A stretch of 64,000 nt of DNA from Phytophthora hibernalis (taxonomy: Eukaryota > Oomycota > Peronosporomycetes > Peronosporales > Peronosporaceae), in assembly GCA_012656075.1 (NCBI GenBank), contig JAAKBF010000042.1, forward strand, positions 1 to 64,000. The letters run 5' to 3'. Shown here in pieces: positions 22,033 to 33,492 of this stretch (its first letter is position 1; every line of letters starts with the position of its first letter). The notes beneath the pieces are model-generated. The model was not told where the DNA came from. It did not search any database and saw only the letters and a program-made list of their open reading frames with translations. Both the position numbers and the translations under genes were made by a program.

Positions 22033-24057
22033 ATGGTCATGCCGCGTTCACGTCGCGGCAGCGCCGTCCCACTCGAGACGGGCTCGTTCCTTCTTCTGCG
22101 TCCCGAGGACGTCGATGAAAACATGACAGCTCCCGGTTACGCTAACGTCATGCGGCTGTGGCGGACAGCTGCCGAGGTTCAGCTCATGGACGAGACGGGT
22201 GATGCTGCCGGGGACGCCACATTCTCCATCCCACGCTCCGTCGCTGATAGCCGCCGAGTGTCAACCGAAGAAGCAACGGGCCAGCGTCCTGGCATCTGGC
22301 TACGCAAGGCGATTCGTTTCGAACATCGCGGCTATATTCACTACGGGCAAGTCGTGTACTACAAGGGTTCCAATCTAACGGTCTCAACGCGCCTCGGCCA
22401 TAAGACGGTCCTCCTCACCCGCGTCATCGGCGAAGTTTACCCGGTGGTCGCGATGGCGCTGGGAAGTCGGCGCTGGACCAAGTCTACATCCGCTTCAAGA
22501 ACTTGAAGACACCGTCTTCAACCGTCTCATGGACGGCAACAACGGGGCTCCTGGACGATTCACGATTGGCTGAGTGAGTGGGGCCGCCTCCTGGGAGACT
22601 TGAGCGACGCACGCTTCGACTGGATCGATCCGACAACTGGGAGTACCGTGAACACTTCGCTCCAACATGTGGCACAATTTGCGTACTACGTTGATGGCCG
22701 CCGCAGTGTTCCCGAGTCGCTTCGCCACATCCTCGGGTCATCATATTGCCGCGACCCAACGGCGTCACAGCGATCGCCTGCAACCCATTCTCGACCTGCT
22801 CAAGCTGCCTCGGAACCAGGATTCTTTGATCCTCTTGACGATGACAACAGCGACGCCGATAGTGTGTCGCCGATCCCGGCTGTCACGAGTAGACAGCCTC
22901 GTTCCAGATGTACGGCTATCACGTGGTCGCGGGGACCACCATGCGCTCGGCGACAGCTCAAGGACAAGTGCAAGCTCCATCACCGTAATCGTCAGCGCGG
23001 ACCGCTGCTCCTGACGCGCAAGAGATCGAGCTCATCGAGCTCATTCGGCAGCATAAACCTCATCTCCTGCCACACTACCTAGGTCGGGGTAGTCATCAAG
23101 GCCTGCCCAAGCGTGGACGGGAAGACACAGGAAGCTACGAGACGGCACCGACTCCGAAACGCGGCCGAGGCTCATTTCAGCACACAACTGACCAAGAGCT
23201 GGTGCATCAGCTCTTCACATCAGACTATCTTCAAGGTAAGCCCTGTGAATCGTTCTTTGAATATGTGATGGCGTCCCCGGCAGTGCGGTTTGATACCCAC
23301 CCTGGCATAATTGGGCGTCTGTATGATCTACGCTTTGGACGAGGCCTGTCCATCAGCCACTTTCGACGCATCAGCTTCCTGGAAAAGCTACGGAACGGAG
23401 GACACGATACGTCAGATTTTATAGTCGCGGCTCCAATAGCATCGGCGCCCACGTCCTGGGCTGAGCTCGGCTCAGCAACAAGAAGTTTCGTAGACTACGG
23501 TCGCGCTATCTGCGACGCAACAACAATTGCGGTCGCCGAAGCTCTCGATCAGCTGGTGTCAGCGCTGGGAGGTTGGCAGCAGTGCGAGATTGCAGACCTT
23601 CCGCTAGTTACACGATGGCTTGATTCGCTGCTCGAACGCTACCGCAATGCGTCGACGTACGACACCTTCCACCTGGCAGCTACAAGACGCGAGTCAACAT
23701 CCTGGTTCTCGATCTTAAATCCTGAGCTACACAGCCTCATGATCACAGCCCTCGGTGAACGCCTACGTGCTTCGGAGGCGCGCGCCGCTGATCAGCGAAC
23801 CACGCCGTCTCGTGAAGCCACGCGACCGATCTTCGAACGTAAGATACCGCATGAGGTGTCTGCGGAGATTCCCACTCAAGGCGGCAAGGAGGTGTGTCTG
23901 CACTTCCTGTCGAAACACGGTCGTAAGTCTCCGGATTCCCAACCAGTGTACCTTCAAGAACAGGGCTCACTTCTGGCCAGAAGCTCTGCCTTCAACGCTC
24001 CGCCAGTATATCACTTCCCGCCTGGGTGGCCTTCGCAAGCCTTTCCAGGCAAAGTGA
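22033..24057 (+). CDS. DIRS-type element ORF1 (gag-like; frame-broken)
   Basis: Three open segments in changing frames (22033-22506, 22600-23082 and 23202-24057) precede the RT. The middle one contains DARFDWIDPTTGSTVNTSLQ; the last one HFRRISFLEKLRNGGHDTSD and a conserved LVTRWLDSLLERYRNASTYD. Near the end, pieces in two frames give GGKEVCLHFLSKHG then NQCTFKNRAHF, a Cys/His cluster like the zinc-finger end of gag proteins in DIRS elements. The frame ending RKPFQAK stops with TGA at 24055-24057, directly before a strong hairpin. Assignment as gag rests on position and the Cys/His motif. Confidence 0.6.
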
Positions 24058-24059
24058 AG

Positions 24060-24098
24060 CAGTCCGAGCCGTTGGGCTGGTGTAAACGGCTCGGACTG
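24060..24098. other. 14 bp perfect stem hairpin after the ORF1 stop
   Basis: CAGTCCGAGCCGTT (24060-24073) pairs perfectly with AACGGCTCGGACTG (24085-24098) around an 11-base loop. It begins two bases after the ORF1 stop codon. Confidence 0.75.
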
Positions 24099-24817
24099 CA
24101 CCAACGACCAGTAGACCCCAGTTGGCCGCATCCCCAGCGTACACCAGCAGTGGTCAGCGACGCGAGATTCCGACACGGGAAGCACGCGTGCACGAGACTT
24201 CAAACCTGCCAGACCTCTGACCTTCTCAACTATGCCTACCCCACCGGGTCACAGACCGCCATCTCGAGCGGAACGGGCAGTGCTGCATTGAACGATGTGA
24301 AGGTACCGGCCTCACACGACCAAAAGTCACCGACTTTCCCAGCTAGCACCGCTATTCTGTAGCCTGTCCGACTGCAGAATCCCCTGCAGCTCACCCAAAC
24401 ACGAGGGTGGACGCAGCTCCGGTCATCGCTGTTGCCTGTTCGTCTCGAGTCCAAGGTGTTTTAGAGAACCATTTGCACCGACAGGAAGCTTCACGGGATC
24501 GGCACATTCACTCAACCCTGCGAGCCTTACGTGTCCCGGTCCCCGACCCAGAACCAGTGTCGCTGACGAAGGCCACCGGACACCAAAAGTTCCAGCTCAA
24601 CACGTCGCTGCAGGTCGCGCTATCGTTGCTGATCACGGATCACAAATACTCGGTTCAGTCTCTGGTTGAACTCGTGAGGGGACAAACAGCGGAGGATTAT
24701 CGCCCTAATAAGGCCCTCTGCCCACGTCGGCTCGCCCACCTACTCCGGGGCTACCGATTTTCTGGGTTCGTGTGCTCCGTGGCTGCGCAAGGCATAGTCC
24801 CTAGGTGAAAGTCCTCC

Positions 24818-26370
24818 GTGCTTCAGTTTTCCGGTGACGCCAAAAATCACCAATCTACCAATCGTCACCTGAACGCCGTCATCAAGAGCGTCCGGTGGGG
24901 TCAGGACGCAGGTCAGTATCTCGTCCTCTCAGACACCGTACTCTCGTTTCTGGATTACGTGCACGTAAGTCCTCTCGGTGCAGTCGCCAAGAAAGATACT
25001 GACCCACGCGAGGAAGTCCGACTTATCCACGACCTGTCATGCCCTCGTGGGCTGTCCGCAAATGATGCGTCTGACAAGGACTATTTTCCAGACATCGACT
25101 ATCGCCATGTCGCCGCCATCGCGCGCCGCATCGAGGAACTCGCCCGACAGCACCCAGGCCAAACGATCTGCATCCTTAAGGGTGACGTTAGGTCGGCCTT
25201 CCGCCACCTGATGCTAGCAAGTGCTCACGCCAACCGGATGGGTGCCCGCCTCCCGCAACTCAGCACCTTACTCCTGGACATGTCCGCTCCGTTCGGCTGG
25301 ACCGGTTCGCCTTCCTACTACGGTGCGTTTGGCGGCGCCATCTCATGGCTTCTTGCTCACGAAAGCCCTGCCTATATGACGGGCGGAGCCGCCTCAGACG
25401 ACGACCCCTTCTTCGCGTACGAGTGGGTCGATGATCACGTTCTCGTGGAGGTGGACACGCCCCTCCGACTGCTCTGTGCTCAAGAAGCCCTCCGCCTTGC
25501 GATGATGGCGGTACTTGGCCCACGGGCCATTAACGACGAGAAGTTCACTACGTGGGAAACCGATATCGAAGTCCTCGGGCTGGTGTTCAACACTAAGCTG
25601 CGCACGGTCTCGATGCCGTCCAGCAAGATCGCGAAGGCGCTAGGCCGAGTTACCCGGATGTCAACATCTGCCACCGTCACCCGCAACGAGTTGGAGTGCC
25701 TTCTCGGGAGCCTGCGTCACATATGCTCCTGCCTCCGAGCAGCAAAGCCATTTTTTCAGCGTGTCCAACTCGCCGCCAAGCGAGCCCCACTGCGAGGTCG
25801 AATCATTATCACACCTGCGATCCAGTGTGATTTGCAGTGGTTTCACTCCATCCTGGTACATGGACACTGGGCGGGTCTACCACTGTCAATGTTCCACGGT
25901 CTCCCGCCGGTTTCGGTCCACCTGTATATGGATGCCAGTGACGACGGACTGGCCGTACTGAACCCGGCCAATCGCCGATTCATTCGCTTCCCGTTCGACG
26001 TTGAGGAACGGTCGTCGTTTACTCCAGTGGCAGGCACGACGCATTTCTTCGACATCAATACTCGGGAGCTGTTCTGTGCAGCGTTGGCTGCGGCGCTCTG
26101 GGGTCATGACTGGTCTCCTGTCCAGGCGAACCAAGTAACCCATGTCCACGCCTGGTCCGACAATGCAAGTGCAGTATCCTGGATCAACAAGCTGCGCTCC
26201 GACAATCCATTTGCCCAAGAACTGATCCGCGCCATCGGCTTCAGTGAAGCCTCCCACCAGTTTCGCCTATCTGCTTGCCACCTGCCGGGGTCCATCAACC
26301 GCATCGCCGATGCAGGCTCGCGCATTCATGATGCCTCACTACGTGCTACATGGACTAACTTTGTGTCGTC
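24818..26370 (+). CDS. DIRS reverse transcriptase and RNase H
   Basis: RT core: RLIHDLSCPRGLSAND, ILKGDVRSAFRHLMLA (first catalytic Asp), FGWTGSPSYYGAFGGAISWL, then FAYEWVDDHVLVEVD (the Asp-Asp pair in a VDD variant). It is followed by VLGLVFNTKLRTVSMPSSKI. RNase H: VHLYMDASDDGLAVL (Asp), NTRELFCAALAAALWG (Glu), HAWSDNASAVSWINK (Asp), then CHLPGSINRIADAGSR (His and Asp). All acidic catalytic residues are present. The upstream piece at 24407-24808 (SVQSLVELVRGQTAEDYRP) is the RT N-terminal region in another frame. The protein copies element RNA and removes the RNA strand. Confidence 0.85.
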
Positions 26371-27487
26371 GTGGTCCCAGACTCTAGTCCCCAGCTCCGC
26401 CAGAAAAATGTACAAGACATTCTCCACCAGCTACAAACCCAGGCTCTGTCCGCTGGGAGTCACCGAAAGTATGCAGCGACCTGGCGCCAGTGGACGTCGT
26501 GGTGCACGGCAAAAGGACGATCCGCATGGCTCTCGGGGTTCGCCTCCAGGACTCGGAGCAACTCATCGGCTTCGCGATCTGGTGCTGGCGCCCCGGTCCC
26601 GGCCATCGCCACAACGCTGCCTCCACCATCATCTCCAAGCTGGGCCACATCAGCTGGTATCATCGCCGCTACCTCGGATACCCAGTCGGTCTCCACGCCG
26701 GTCACAAGTTGGCTATGCAAGGGATGCAGCGGCTGTCGACAACTCCATTACCCAAACTACCCTTCAATCCCGGTCTCCTCCGCCGCCTCCGAGCCCGTTG
26801 CAACTTTCGCTCATCCCAAGACCGCGTTCTCTGGGGGCTGCCGTCATGGACTATTTCTACATGCTACGACGCTCAGAGTATTTAAGCGAGCGCGGAGTCG
26901 CCAAGCCGTATGCTATTCAACTGCAGGACATCACTTTCCGAACAAGGAACGGGGAACATACGACGGCCAAGGCTCAAGCGCACTCCGTGACAATTCACTT
27001 TCGTGGAAGCAAAACAGACCAAGAAGGACGTGGCGCAAGAAGAACACTTGAACGCTCGGGTTCAACGTGGCTATGCCCCGTCCTAGTCGTATGGGAGCTA
27101 GTACAGCATGCGCATCGTCTGGAACTACGAGATGGTGACCTACTATGCATGACAAGCAAGAACACATCGATCTCCGCCACGGCAATGACGACAGCAATAC
27201 GCCGCGCGGCACTCGACGCAGGCGAGAACCCTGCTCACTACGGAACCCACTCGATGCGAAGCGGCGGAGCTACATCACTTTTCGGTGCGGGTGTCGACCG
27301 ACTAGCCATCAAGCAGTTTGGGCGATGGCGATCCGATTGCTACGAGCAGTACGCACGTATCGACAACATCACCCTGAAGGACATCGCGGCAGCCATGGCG
27401 TCGGAGCCCAAGCAGCACTCGTACAGTCAAGCGCGGCTTCACCGCATGGGGCCACTCCACGCCGCACCCTCGGCTGGAGTTGCATAA
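26371..27487 (+). CDS. DIRS tyrosine recombinase (frame-broken)
   Basis: The N-terminal core-binding part is in one frame (QTQALSAGSHRKYAATWRQW), the next part in a second (IISKLGHISWYHRRYLGYPV), and the catalytic domain in a third from about 26840. The catalytic residues are Arg in YMLRRSEYL, then HSMRSGGATSLFGAGVDRL (His-x-x-Arg), Trp in QFGRWRSDCY and Tyr in EQYARI. This is the integrase-like tyrosine recombinase (R-HxxR-W-Y) that DIRS elements use instead of DDE integrase. It ends at the TAA at 27487. The frame moves the same way at each break, consistent with three single missing bases. Confidence 0.82.
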
Positions 27488-28494
27488 CCGACAAATGAAC
27501 TCTGCTTGCTGCCCCCGACGCCGCTGACGAAGATGGAAAGGGAAGCGTTTCACTTCTTCTGAGAAGAAGCTGCGATTTTACTTCGCAAAACTCTCCCACA
27601 AAATCATTACGGTCTAGCCACCCCGTTTGGTGGTCCTTGGACGGAAGGTCAGCGTGATGAATCGATCTTATGAGTGGCCAAAAACTGGAGACCGATGAGA
27701 ATGATTTAGACATCAGATACCGGTATGAGGATCCGCCGACAATCAAATTAAGCGAGTGTCGCTGGAGTGACACATGAAAAAATTGCCTACTGTCGGAGCT
27801 TTCTCAATGGTAGGAGCGATCAGCTCGCCACAAAAAAGAAATAACTCGAGGAGGGTGAAGGAATGTCGGGGCCACCTATTTATCCGTACTCGACGTGAAG
27901 GGGGACCAGCATGGATATTCATGATTGCATGAAGAAGACGAACGGTGGATAAGTGTGTTGGCAGGAAGCTAGAACTTGCTGGCTCAGGCATGTAGCGAAG
28001 ATAGTGCCACCGGTAGACACTCACCACAGACGTGAAGTTCTAGTTTGCGTCCGTCTCATTTCAGACGGTATTTTTGGAAAGCCAGAAGACATAGCACATA
28101 TAATCAATTGTTGGCAGCATCCACAAAAAATTCCTTGAGTAAACTCAGGCAAAGTTTAGAACCGAAGCACTTGGCTTCGTTGACGCAAAACACAAGTGGT
28201 TCTGAGGTGATAAGGAGGTGCGGGGTTGTATAATAACAGGGGAATGTGTAAACCTACTGAATATTGTGCTTTTGACAGTGAATGCATCGACGGCGACATC
28301 AACTTCATCCTCATTAAAATTAAAATCAGATTGCACACTCTGCTGATCCAGTAGTCGCTGGTAACACAATCCGTTTGCTGATTTTGCAGATAGTTTACTT
28401 CTTCTATTTACAAAATATATGGATCGTAAGCTGTACTTCGAAGTACATGTACTACAGTAACATAGAGGCAGCTGTCTAAAGAAGACGGAGTTGC
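27488..28494. other. Intergenic, no gene recognised
   Basis: No supported gene. It probably contains the 3' end of the DIRS element, whose terminus I cannot place. Confidence 0.45.
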
Positions 28495-28556
28495 TTGTAG
28501 CTGATGCAATATTCGTTCAACGAGCCATTGTTGAACGAATATCACATCAGCTACAA
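28495..28556. repeat. 27 bp inverted repeat hairpin
   Basis: Arms 28495-28521 and 28530-28556 (left arm TTGTAGCTGATGCAATATTC...) pair with two mismatches around an 8-base loop. It lies downstream of the RXLR-like gene that ends at 28670 on the minus strand. Confidence 0.8.
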
Positions 28557-28669
28557 AACATTATTCTTGTCGACGATACAAGACACGTCCTTTAGTAGCT
28601 CAGAATATGCATCGAGGTTCGCGTAAGAATTTACGAGCGCTCCTACATGTAGTTGTAGTCGATGCGTGG

Positions 28670-29268
28670 TCAATTTGCCACGACGACGACGACACCCACT
28701 GCCCAGGCTAGGAGAGCAAACGCCGTCGCACCCAAAAGCGCCTTTAAAATGAATGGCGAGATTGAAGGGTGACGTGCCGTAAACGATTTCGCGCTTTTAA
28801 TTTGCTCAGGGGTAAGCTTCGTCGGGTTTGTGCCAGCAAGAGACTTCTTGCTGAGGTCAGGATCCCTGTCTGCAAATCGGTTCACTTTTGCATGTCCAAT
28901 GTGTTTCCGGTGGTAAGCGATTTGAGTTGTTTCATATCAGACGTTGATAGAGATTTCGACAGCGTCTTCAGCTTGGCCAAGTCAGTTCCCTCCCCGATAC
29001 CGGTAGCTTCAATTTTGAACTGGGATGTTTTTCAGGAGATCGAGAGCTTGCCTATCCCCCAGACCCCTCACTCTTCTTCGGCCTCTACCGGTTTGTTGCT
29101 GGTTTTGAGGTTGCGGCGCGTGATGGCTCCTCCCTTGGCAGGTAGTTCATGGTTCGCGTTCTGCTCCAGGTTCTTTGTAGGAACAACGTCGCTGGCGTTG
29201 ACAACGTTGGTGGATACCACAGCGATGGTGATCACCACCAGAAAATTCAGGAAATAGTTCAGTCGCAT
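28670..29268 (-). CDS. RXLR-like secreted effector with C-terminal membrane segment (frame-broken)
   Basis: From the ATG at 29268, residues 1-25 (MRLNYFLNFLVVITIAVVST...) form a signal peptide. RRNL stands at residues 51-54 (RXLR) and an acidic EAEEE run, continued by ERG in the next frame, at 62-67 (dEER). The effector body has loosely repeated DLAKLKTLSKSLS, DMKQLKSLTTGNT and DLSKKSLAGTNPTKL units. It ends with a hydrophobic segment (ALLGATAFALLAWAVGVVVV) six residues or fewer from the stop. The frame changes near 29070, 29030 and 28890. The gene at 40.7-41.4 kb has the same architecture and is a paralogue. RXLR effectors are translocated into host cells; the target is unknown. The breaks may be assembly errors or pseudogenisation. 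Confidence 0.7.
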
Positions 29269-29741
29269 TGCTGCTGTTCGACGCGCTCGAAACACAATTG
29301 CGAAATGAACAAGCGAGTCGAGGAGATACTGTATGTACCGGTAATTCAGTCCAACTCCAGCGTTCGCCTGTACATGTACATGCACAACCTTTTACAGAAC
29401 CGCTGTCGAAGTGAGTGACGCTTGTAATTAAGCGACGCGGGAATACGGTAACTCCACTAGTGCAGCCACGGGAACCCTTATATCGGAGGCTACATGTACT
29501 TATTTGGAGAATAGAATAGTGAAAGAGCATTTCCTTGATCGCTCACCGCCAAGAAACTTGTACAGAACGACGTATTATCAACATAAATGCTTTGGTGTTG
29601 CGGTCGAAATCTTCGTGACTCGGTCGACAATACCCGCTTGCCACTAAAGAAAATACGCAGCGCAGTGAAGGTTTCAGCAAACAGCGAGGGATACAGAAAC
29701 TAATACAACACGCGATTTGTCCGAAAAATCCATTGTAAGTC
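29269..29741. other. Intergenic between RXLR-like gene and ATAD3-like gene
   Basis: Should contain the RXLR promoter and the 3' flank of the ATPase gene. No other feature seen. Confidence 0.4.
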
Positions 29742-31849
29742 TCACTTCTCGCTGTAGTTCTTCAGCTCGATCTTGCGTTTGTGCTCGTCCACCTTCTCTT
29801 TCACTACGCGGTCTACCAGCTTCGGCGTGACCACCACTTCATCTTGCGCGTACACGATGCTCTGCATATACAACATCATTTTTGCGATCTCTCGGCCACT
29901 CATACCGGTTGTCGTCTCTCCGTACTGCGTCATCACACTCGCATCGAGAACGGGAGGCAAGGCGCTAACAGACGCTTTGTCAGGTTTGCCAGTCGAAAGC
30001 GAACCCTTTGTGGCTGGTGGAGCTGAGAGGTGCGCCACGTACTCGTTAAAGTACATTTGCAGGAGCCGCACACGTTCCTTTGCCTCGGGTAAGTCAAAGT
30101 GGAGTGTATCATCGATACGATCAGTCACCGCGGTGTCGAGATCTTCAGGTCGGTTTGTTGCCACGACCAACATGAATTTCTTGGACTGCGTTCCCGTGTG
30201 GTACAGCAACGCATTCAACGCGTTGCGCATCGCCTCACTCATGTGGGTTTTGCGTGTAGCACGGCATCCTAGAAACGCTTCGGCTTCGTCAATAAAGATC
30301 AACACGCCTCGCGGAGACGAATTAGCCCACTTAAAAAGCGCGTGAAGCTCCGTAACAGCATCAGATCCTAACGGTCCAACGTCGCCACCACTCAGAATTG
30401 CGTAGTCCATGCCTGAAGCTCTCGCTAAACGTTTGGCTACCATCGTTTTACCTGTTCCAGGCGGCCCATAGAGCAGCAAATGACGATACGGAGCGCCATG
30501 CAGCATTGCATTTCGAGTAGACCGGGCGATTTCGAAGACCCGCGTCTCCAACATACTGCGCAGAATCACATCGGCCAGTTCATTTTGGCCTTTTGCTGCC
30601 TTTCGACGAAACATAGCGCTCAAGAAGCCGAAAGCTCCAGCTGAGCGAGAAGTTTCGCGAACAAGTGAGGGTTTTCCAAGCCGCTGCTCGATAAGCTTAC
30701 CAGAAATGCGAATACCCTCTCGACTTAGATAAATACCCGCCGCGAGTGCCACAAACCCGCCAACGAACTTGATGAGCTTCTGTTTGTCGGCTAAAAGCAC
30801 GGAGACACCTTGACCGACGTTGTCAAAGTCGACTGCAACGCCTGAAGCAGCTTGACACGATCCGCCTCGAGTCGTTGCTGTAACTGCGCCATTTCAATAT
30901 CCTGATTCGATCGTTGCTGTCGAATTCGACCTTCGACATCAATTACAGCCTTCTCTAGCGTCGTGTTGCGCTCCAATAACGCACGAGCATGATCGGCCTC
31001 CAGCTGTCTTTCCTTGAGAACTTCTTCAGTCTCGCGTCTTGCACGCTCGATTCGGATATTCGACTCTTCCTGTAGCTGCACCAAGTCTCGATTCTGGTCT
31101 CGTCGAGCAACGTCCTCTTCTTGCATCCGCTTGTGCTCCAACGAGTGCTTTTCAGTCTCCACCTGCAGTTCGTGGTCCCGTTTCAAGTCCAGCGTCTTTC
31201 TCTCTTCCTTGCCTCGCATATGCGCTTCCTCAATGAGCTTCTCCGTGTTGTTTAACTCCGCCTCGGCAATCAGCCGCTTTTGCACCAATTGTGCACTCGC
31301 TTCTTGCTCCAAATATCCCTGCAACTCGTCGATCTTCTGCTGCTGAACGACCGTAAGCTGACGTAGTGCTAGAATTTCTTCCTCCTGACTTCTCAAATTC
31401 AGTATAAGTTGTTGAGTGGCACCTAGATTGTGCATGTAGAGTGCGTCTTTGTCCACTACATGGAAGTCCTGCAGTGCAATTTTGCCACGACCGTCACGGT
31501 CGAATACGAAGCGTTCCGGCAGCACTTGCACAACTTCGGGGGCCACTGTCCGTAGCTCCGGACCCAAGACCCCCAACTGATGCGTCCGACCTTCCACCGA
31601 GTCGTACTTGAACTCAAACCGTTTGAGGGCGAGTTTGCTAAGCAACTCCAGACTCTCGGACACGTTGGCTTCTTGCACGTTCATCAGTGCGTCCTGGTAC
31701 TGTTCCACCGTCACGTTGGCCGTGAATCCGCCGCCTCGTCTGGAATTCCGGAACGGACTTCGACCTGATGAAGACACAGATGTCTGCAATAGTAACCCGA
31801 TGAAGATGAAGATCAACCATTCAGATGTAGGCTTTCGACAACTCGCCAT
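29742..31849 (-). CDS. ATAD3-like AAA ATPase (one frame change)
   Basis: Two overlapping open frames on the minus strand (31849-30791, then 30800-29742) make one protein of about 700 residues. The N-terminal half holds a hydrophobic segment (WLIFIFIGLLLQTSV, residues 11-25) and a long coiled coil rich in Glu/Arg/Gln, like the ATAD3 N-terminal domain. After the frame change come a membrane segment (KFVGGFVALAAGIYLSREG) and one AAA module with Walker A GPPGTGKT, Walker B VLIFIDEAEAF and sensor VVATNRPEDLD. ATAD3 proteins are mitochondrial inner-membrane ATPases that organise nucleoids and lipid contacts. The N-terminal signal-like stretch is unusual, so another membrane is possible. The break at about 30795 is a one-base shift. 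Confidence 0.83.
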
Positions 31850-32824
31850 GGTTATCTAACGCGCTTGGAATTGAGGTGTGGACAAGTGTCAAGTGAGACT
31901 CGAGTGTCCCTTCGAAAGATCCGAAAGATACCTTTTTCGAGGAATTGGTTCTACGATTTCGTTCGAAATAGATCCTGCTGGACAAATTCATCGCAAACTA
32001 GTTTTCATACCATTGCATGGGGCTGTATCTTTTACTATTACGTACGTGAACAGCACGCACATGAATAGCTAGAGTGAACAAAGAGCTTTCTATTGCAGGT
32101 TTTCCGGTATCAATACGATAAGTATTTTTAATTTTATGATGAAAATAAAAAATGGTGGTGGGTAAATAGTGGTAGTAAAACTTAAATATTTATAATATAA
32201 AAATAATAATAACTGTCCTTACTACTTTTTACGCTCACTCGAGACGCTTGATGGACACATTTGCCTGGAAGATCAGTGAAAAGACTTGTGGAATCAGCCA
32301 TCTTTCGAACTCTGTTAACCGAGAATCCTGTCTGTCAGTCCGTCCGTCTGTCCGTCCGTCCTGCCACTGCCCACCTACCTGCCTTTTACTGTCTTTTCGC
32401 ATGTCTGCGGGGGCTCTTTCCCATACTACGTTCACCTTTTGTACGGACTGGCACTACCTTCCTGACTCCCAAATGTCTCAGAAAATTACAAAAATGACCG
32501 AGCGTGACGGTTTATGATAGATAGAAGACACGTAGAGACGATATAAAGTCAGTAGACACTGCGTAGACAGAGACAATAGGTATTAATACATGGATTGGAT
32601 ATGTAGAGACGAAAGGTAGAAATACCATCGGTAGAGAGGATAGGAAGGCAGATACGATAAGGACAGAGAAACGATAGGTAGAGGGCATATCGTACATGAT
32701 TCCACGTGACATTCTCATCGACAACCCCGTCGGGGATACAGATAAGGACGAGGAGATCCGTCCGGGACCTATTCCGTGAGGTATGCGGTGCATGATCGAC
32801 GAAATGTACTAATTCGAGCAGGAG
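31850..32824. repeat. Intergenic with degenerate GTAGAGACGATA-like repeats
   Basis: From about 32515 to 32700 short motifs like TAGAGACGATA recur in imperfect form. A CCGTCCGTCTGTCC-type run occurs at 32340-32370. Similar motifs lie inside the Helitron block at 42.9-44.0 kb, so this may be the 5' part of the Helitron whose helicase end follows. No gene seen. Confidence 0.45.
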
Positions 32825-33370
32825 ATGATCAACTCCCTGAACATCAGTGGCATCTCACCCTACAAACTGAAACTCAAGAAGAGGATGCCAGTCATCATGA
32901 TGCGATTCGCAGGCGTGTTCCATTGCACAACCCCAGGTCGGGATTTAAAACTTAAATCCCGACCTGGGGTTGTGCAATGGAACACGCCTGCGAATCGTCG
33001 AACTCAAAGATCATGTCATCCACGCCACCATCATGACCGGCGACAGGCAAGACCATCATGTGTTGATCCCCGTATCGTGTTCATCAGCGATGGAGACATC
33101 CGCGATTTCGGATTCCGTTTGAGACGCAAGCAGTTTCCTGTCCAGACTGCCTTTGCCATGACAATCAGCAAGGCGCAGCGACAAACGGTACAGTACTTGG
33201 GACTGTACTTGGCGACGCCTTGCTTTTCCCACGGTCAGCTGCATGTGGTCATGTGAAGGGTTACGTCGAGATCGAGGTTTAAGGCGTTGGTCGAGTATCC
33301 AGAGCGGGAGGATGAAGACGCAGTATACACGGCGAACATAGTCTACCAACAACTCTTCGAGACGTCGTAG
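32825..33370 (+). pseudogene. Helitron Rep/helicase, C-terminal fragment
   Basis: NSLNISGISPYKLKLKKRMP followed by VIMMR, then after an inverted insertion CNGTRLRIVELKDHV (alternative frame), IVFISDGDIRDFGFRLRRKQ, FPVQTAFAMTISKAQRQTVQ and YLGLYLATPCFSHGQLHVVM are the final motifs of the Pif1-like helicase of Helitrons. The frame then meets TGA at 33254, continues as RVTSRSRFKALVEYPERED, and stops at 33370. Decay is therefore real: a nonsense codon, a frame change and a 46 bp fold-back insertion. The Rep domain and most of the helicase are absent. Confidence 0.85.
32903..32997. repeat. Perfect 46 bp palindrome inside Helitron helicase
   Basis: Arms 32903-32948 and 32952-32997 are exact reverse complements with a 3-base loop. 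The right arm is genuine helicase coding sequence; the left arm is an inverted copy inserted just before it. Confidence 0.95.
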
Positions 33371-33492
33371 GCAGCGACTTTGTTTGAATGCATATTTTAC
33401 GAAATCAATACATATGCCCCTCGATCGAAGCGAAGGTGGCCACTCTGATCGGTGATAATCTAGAAAATATAATGAGGAGGCGAGCGCAGCGA

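Larger units (their letters stand above)
22033..27487 (+). mobile_element. DIRS-like tyrosine-recombinase retrotransposon
   Basis: The order gag-like ORF, RT, RNase H, tyrosine recombinase on one strand, with no integrase or aspartic protease visible, defines a DIRS-type element. The outer limits are uncertain because I could not find the split or inverted termini; the span given is the coding part. Multiple single-base frame changes occur but few nonsense codons, so this copy is fairly young or suffers from assembly errors. Confidence 0.82.

Noticed and set aside
33464..33480. CTAG near 33460 as the 3' end of the Helitron helicase fragment
   Set aside because: No stem-loop precedes it at the expected distance.
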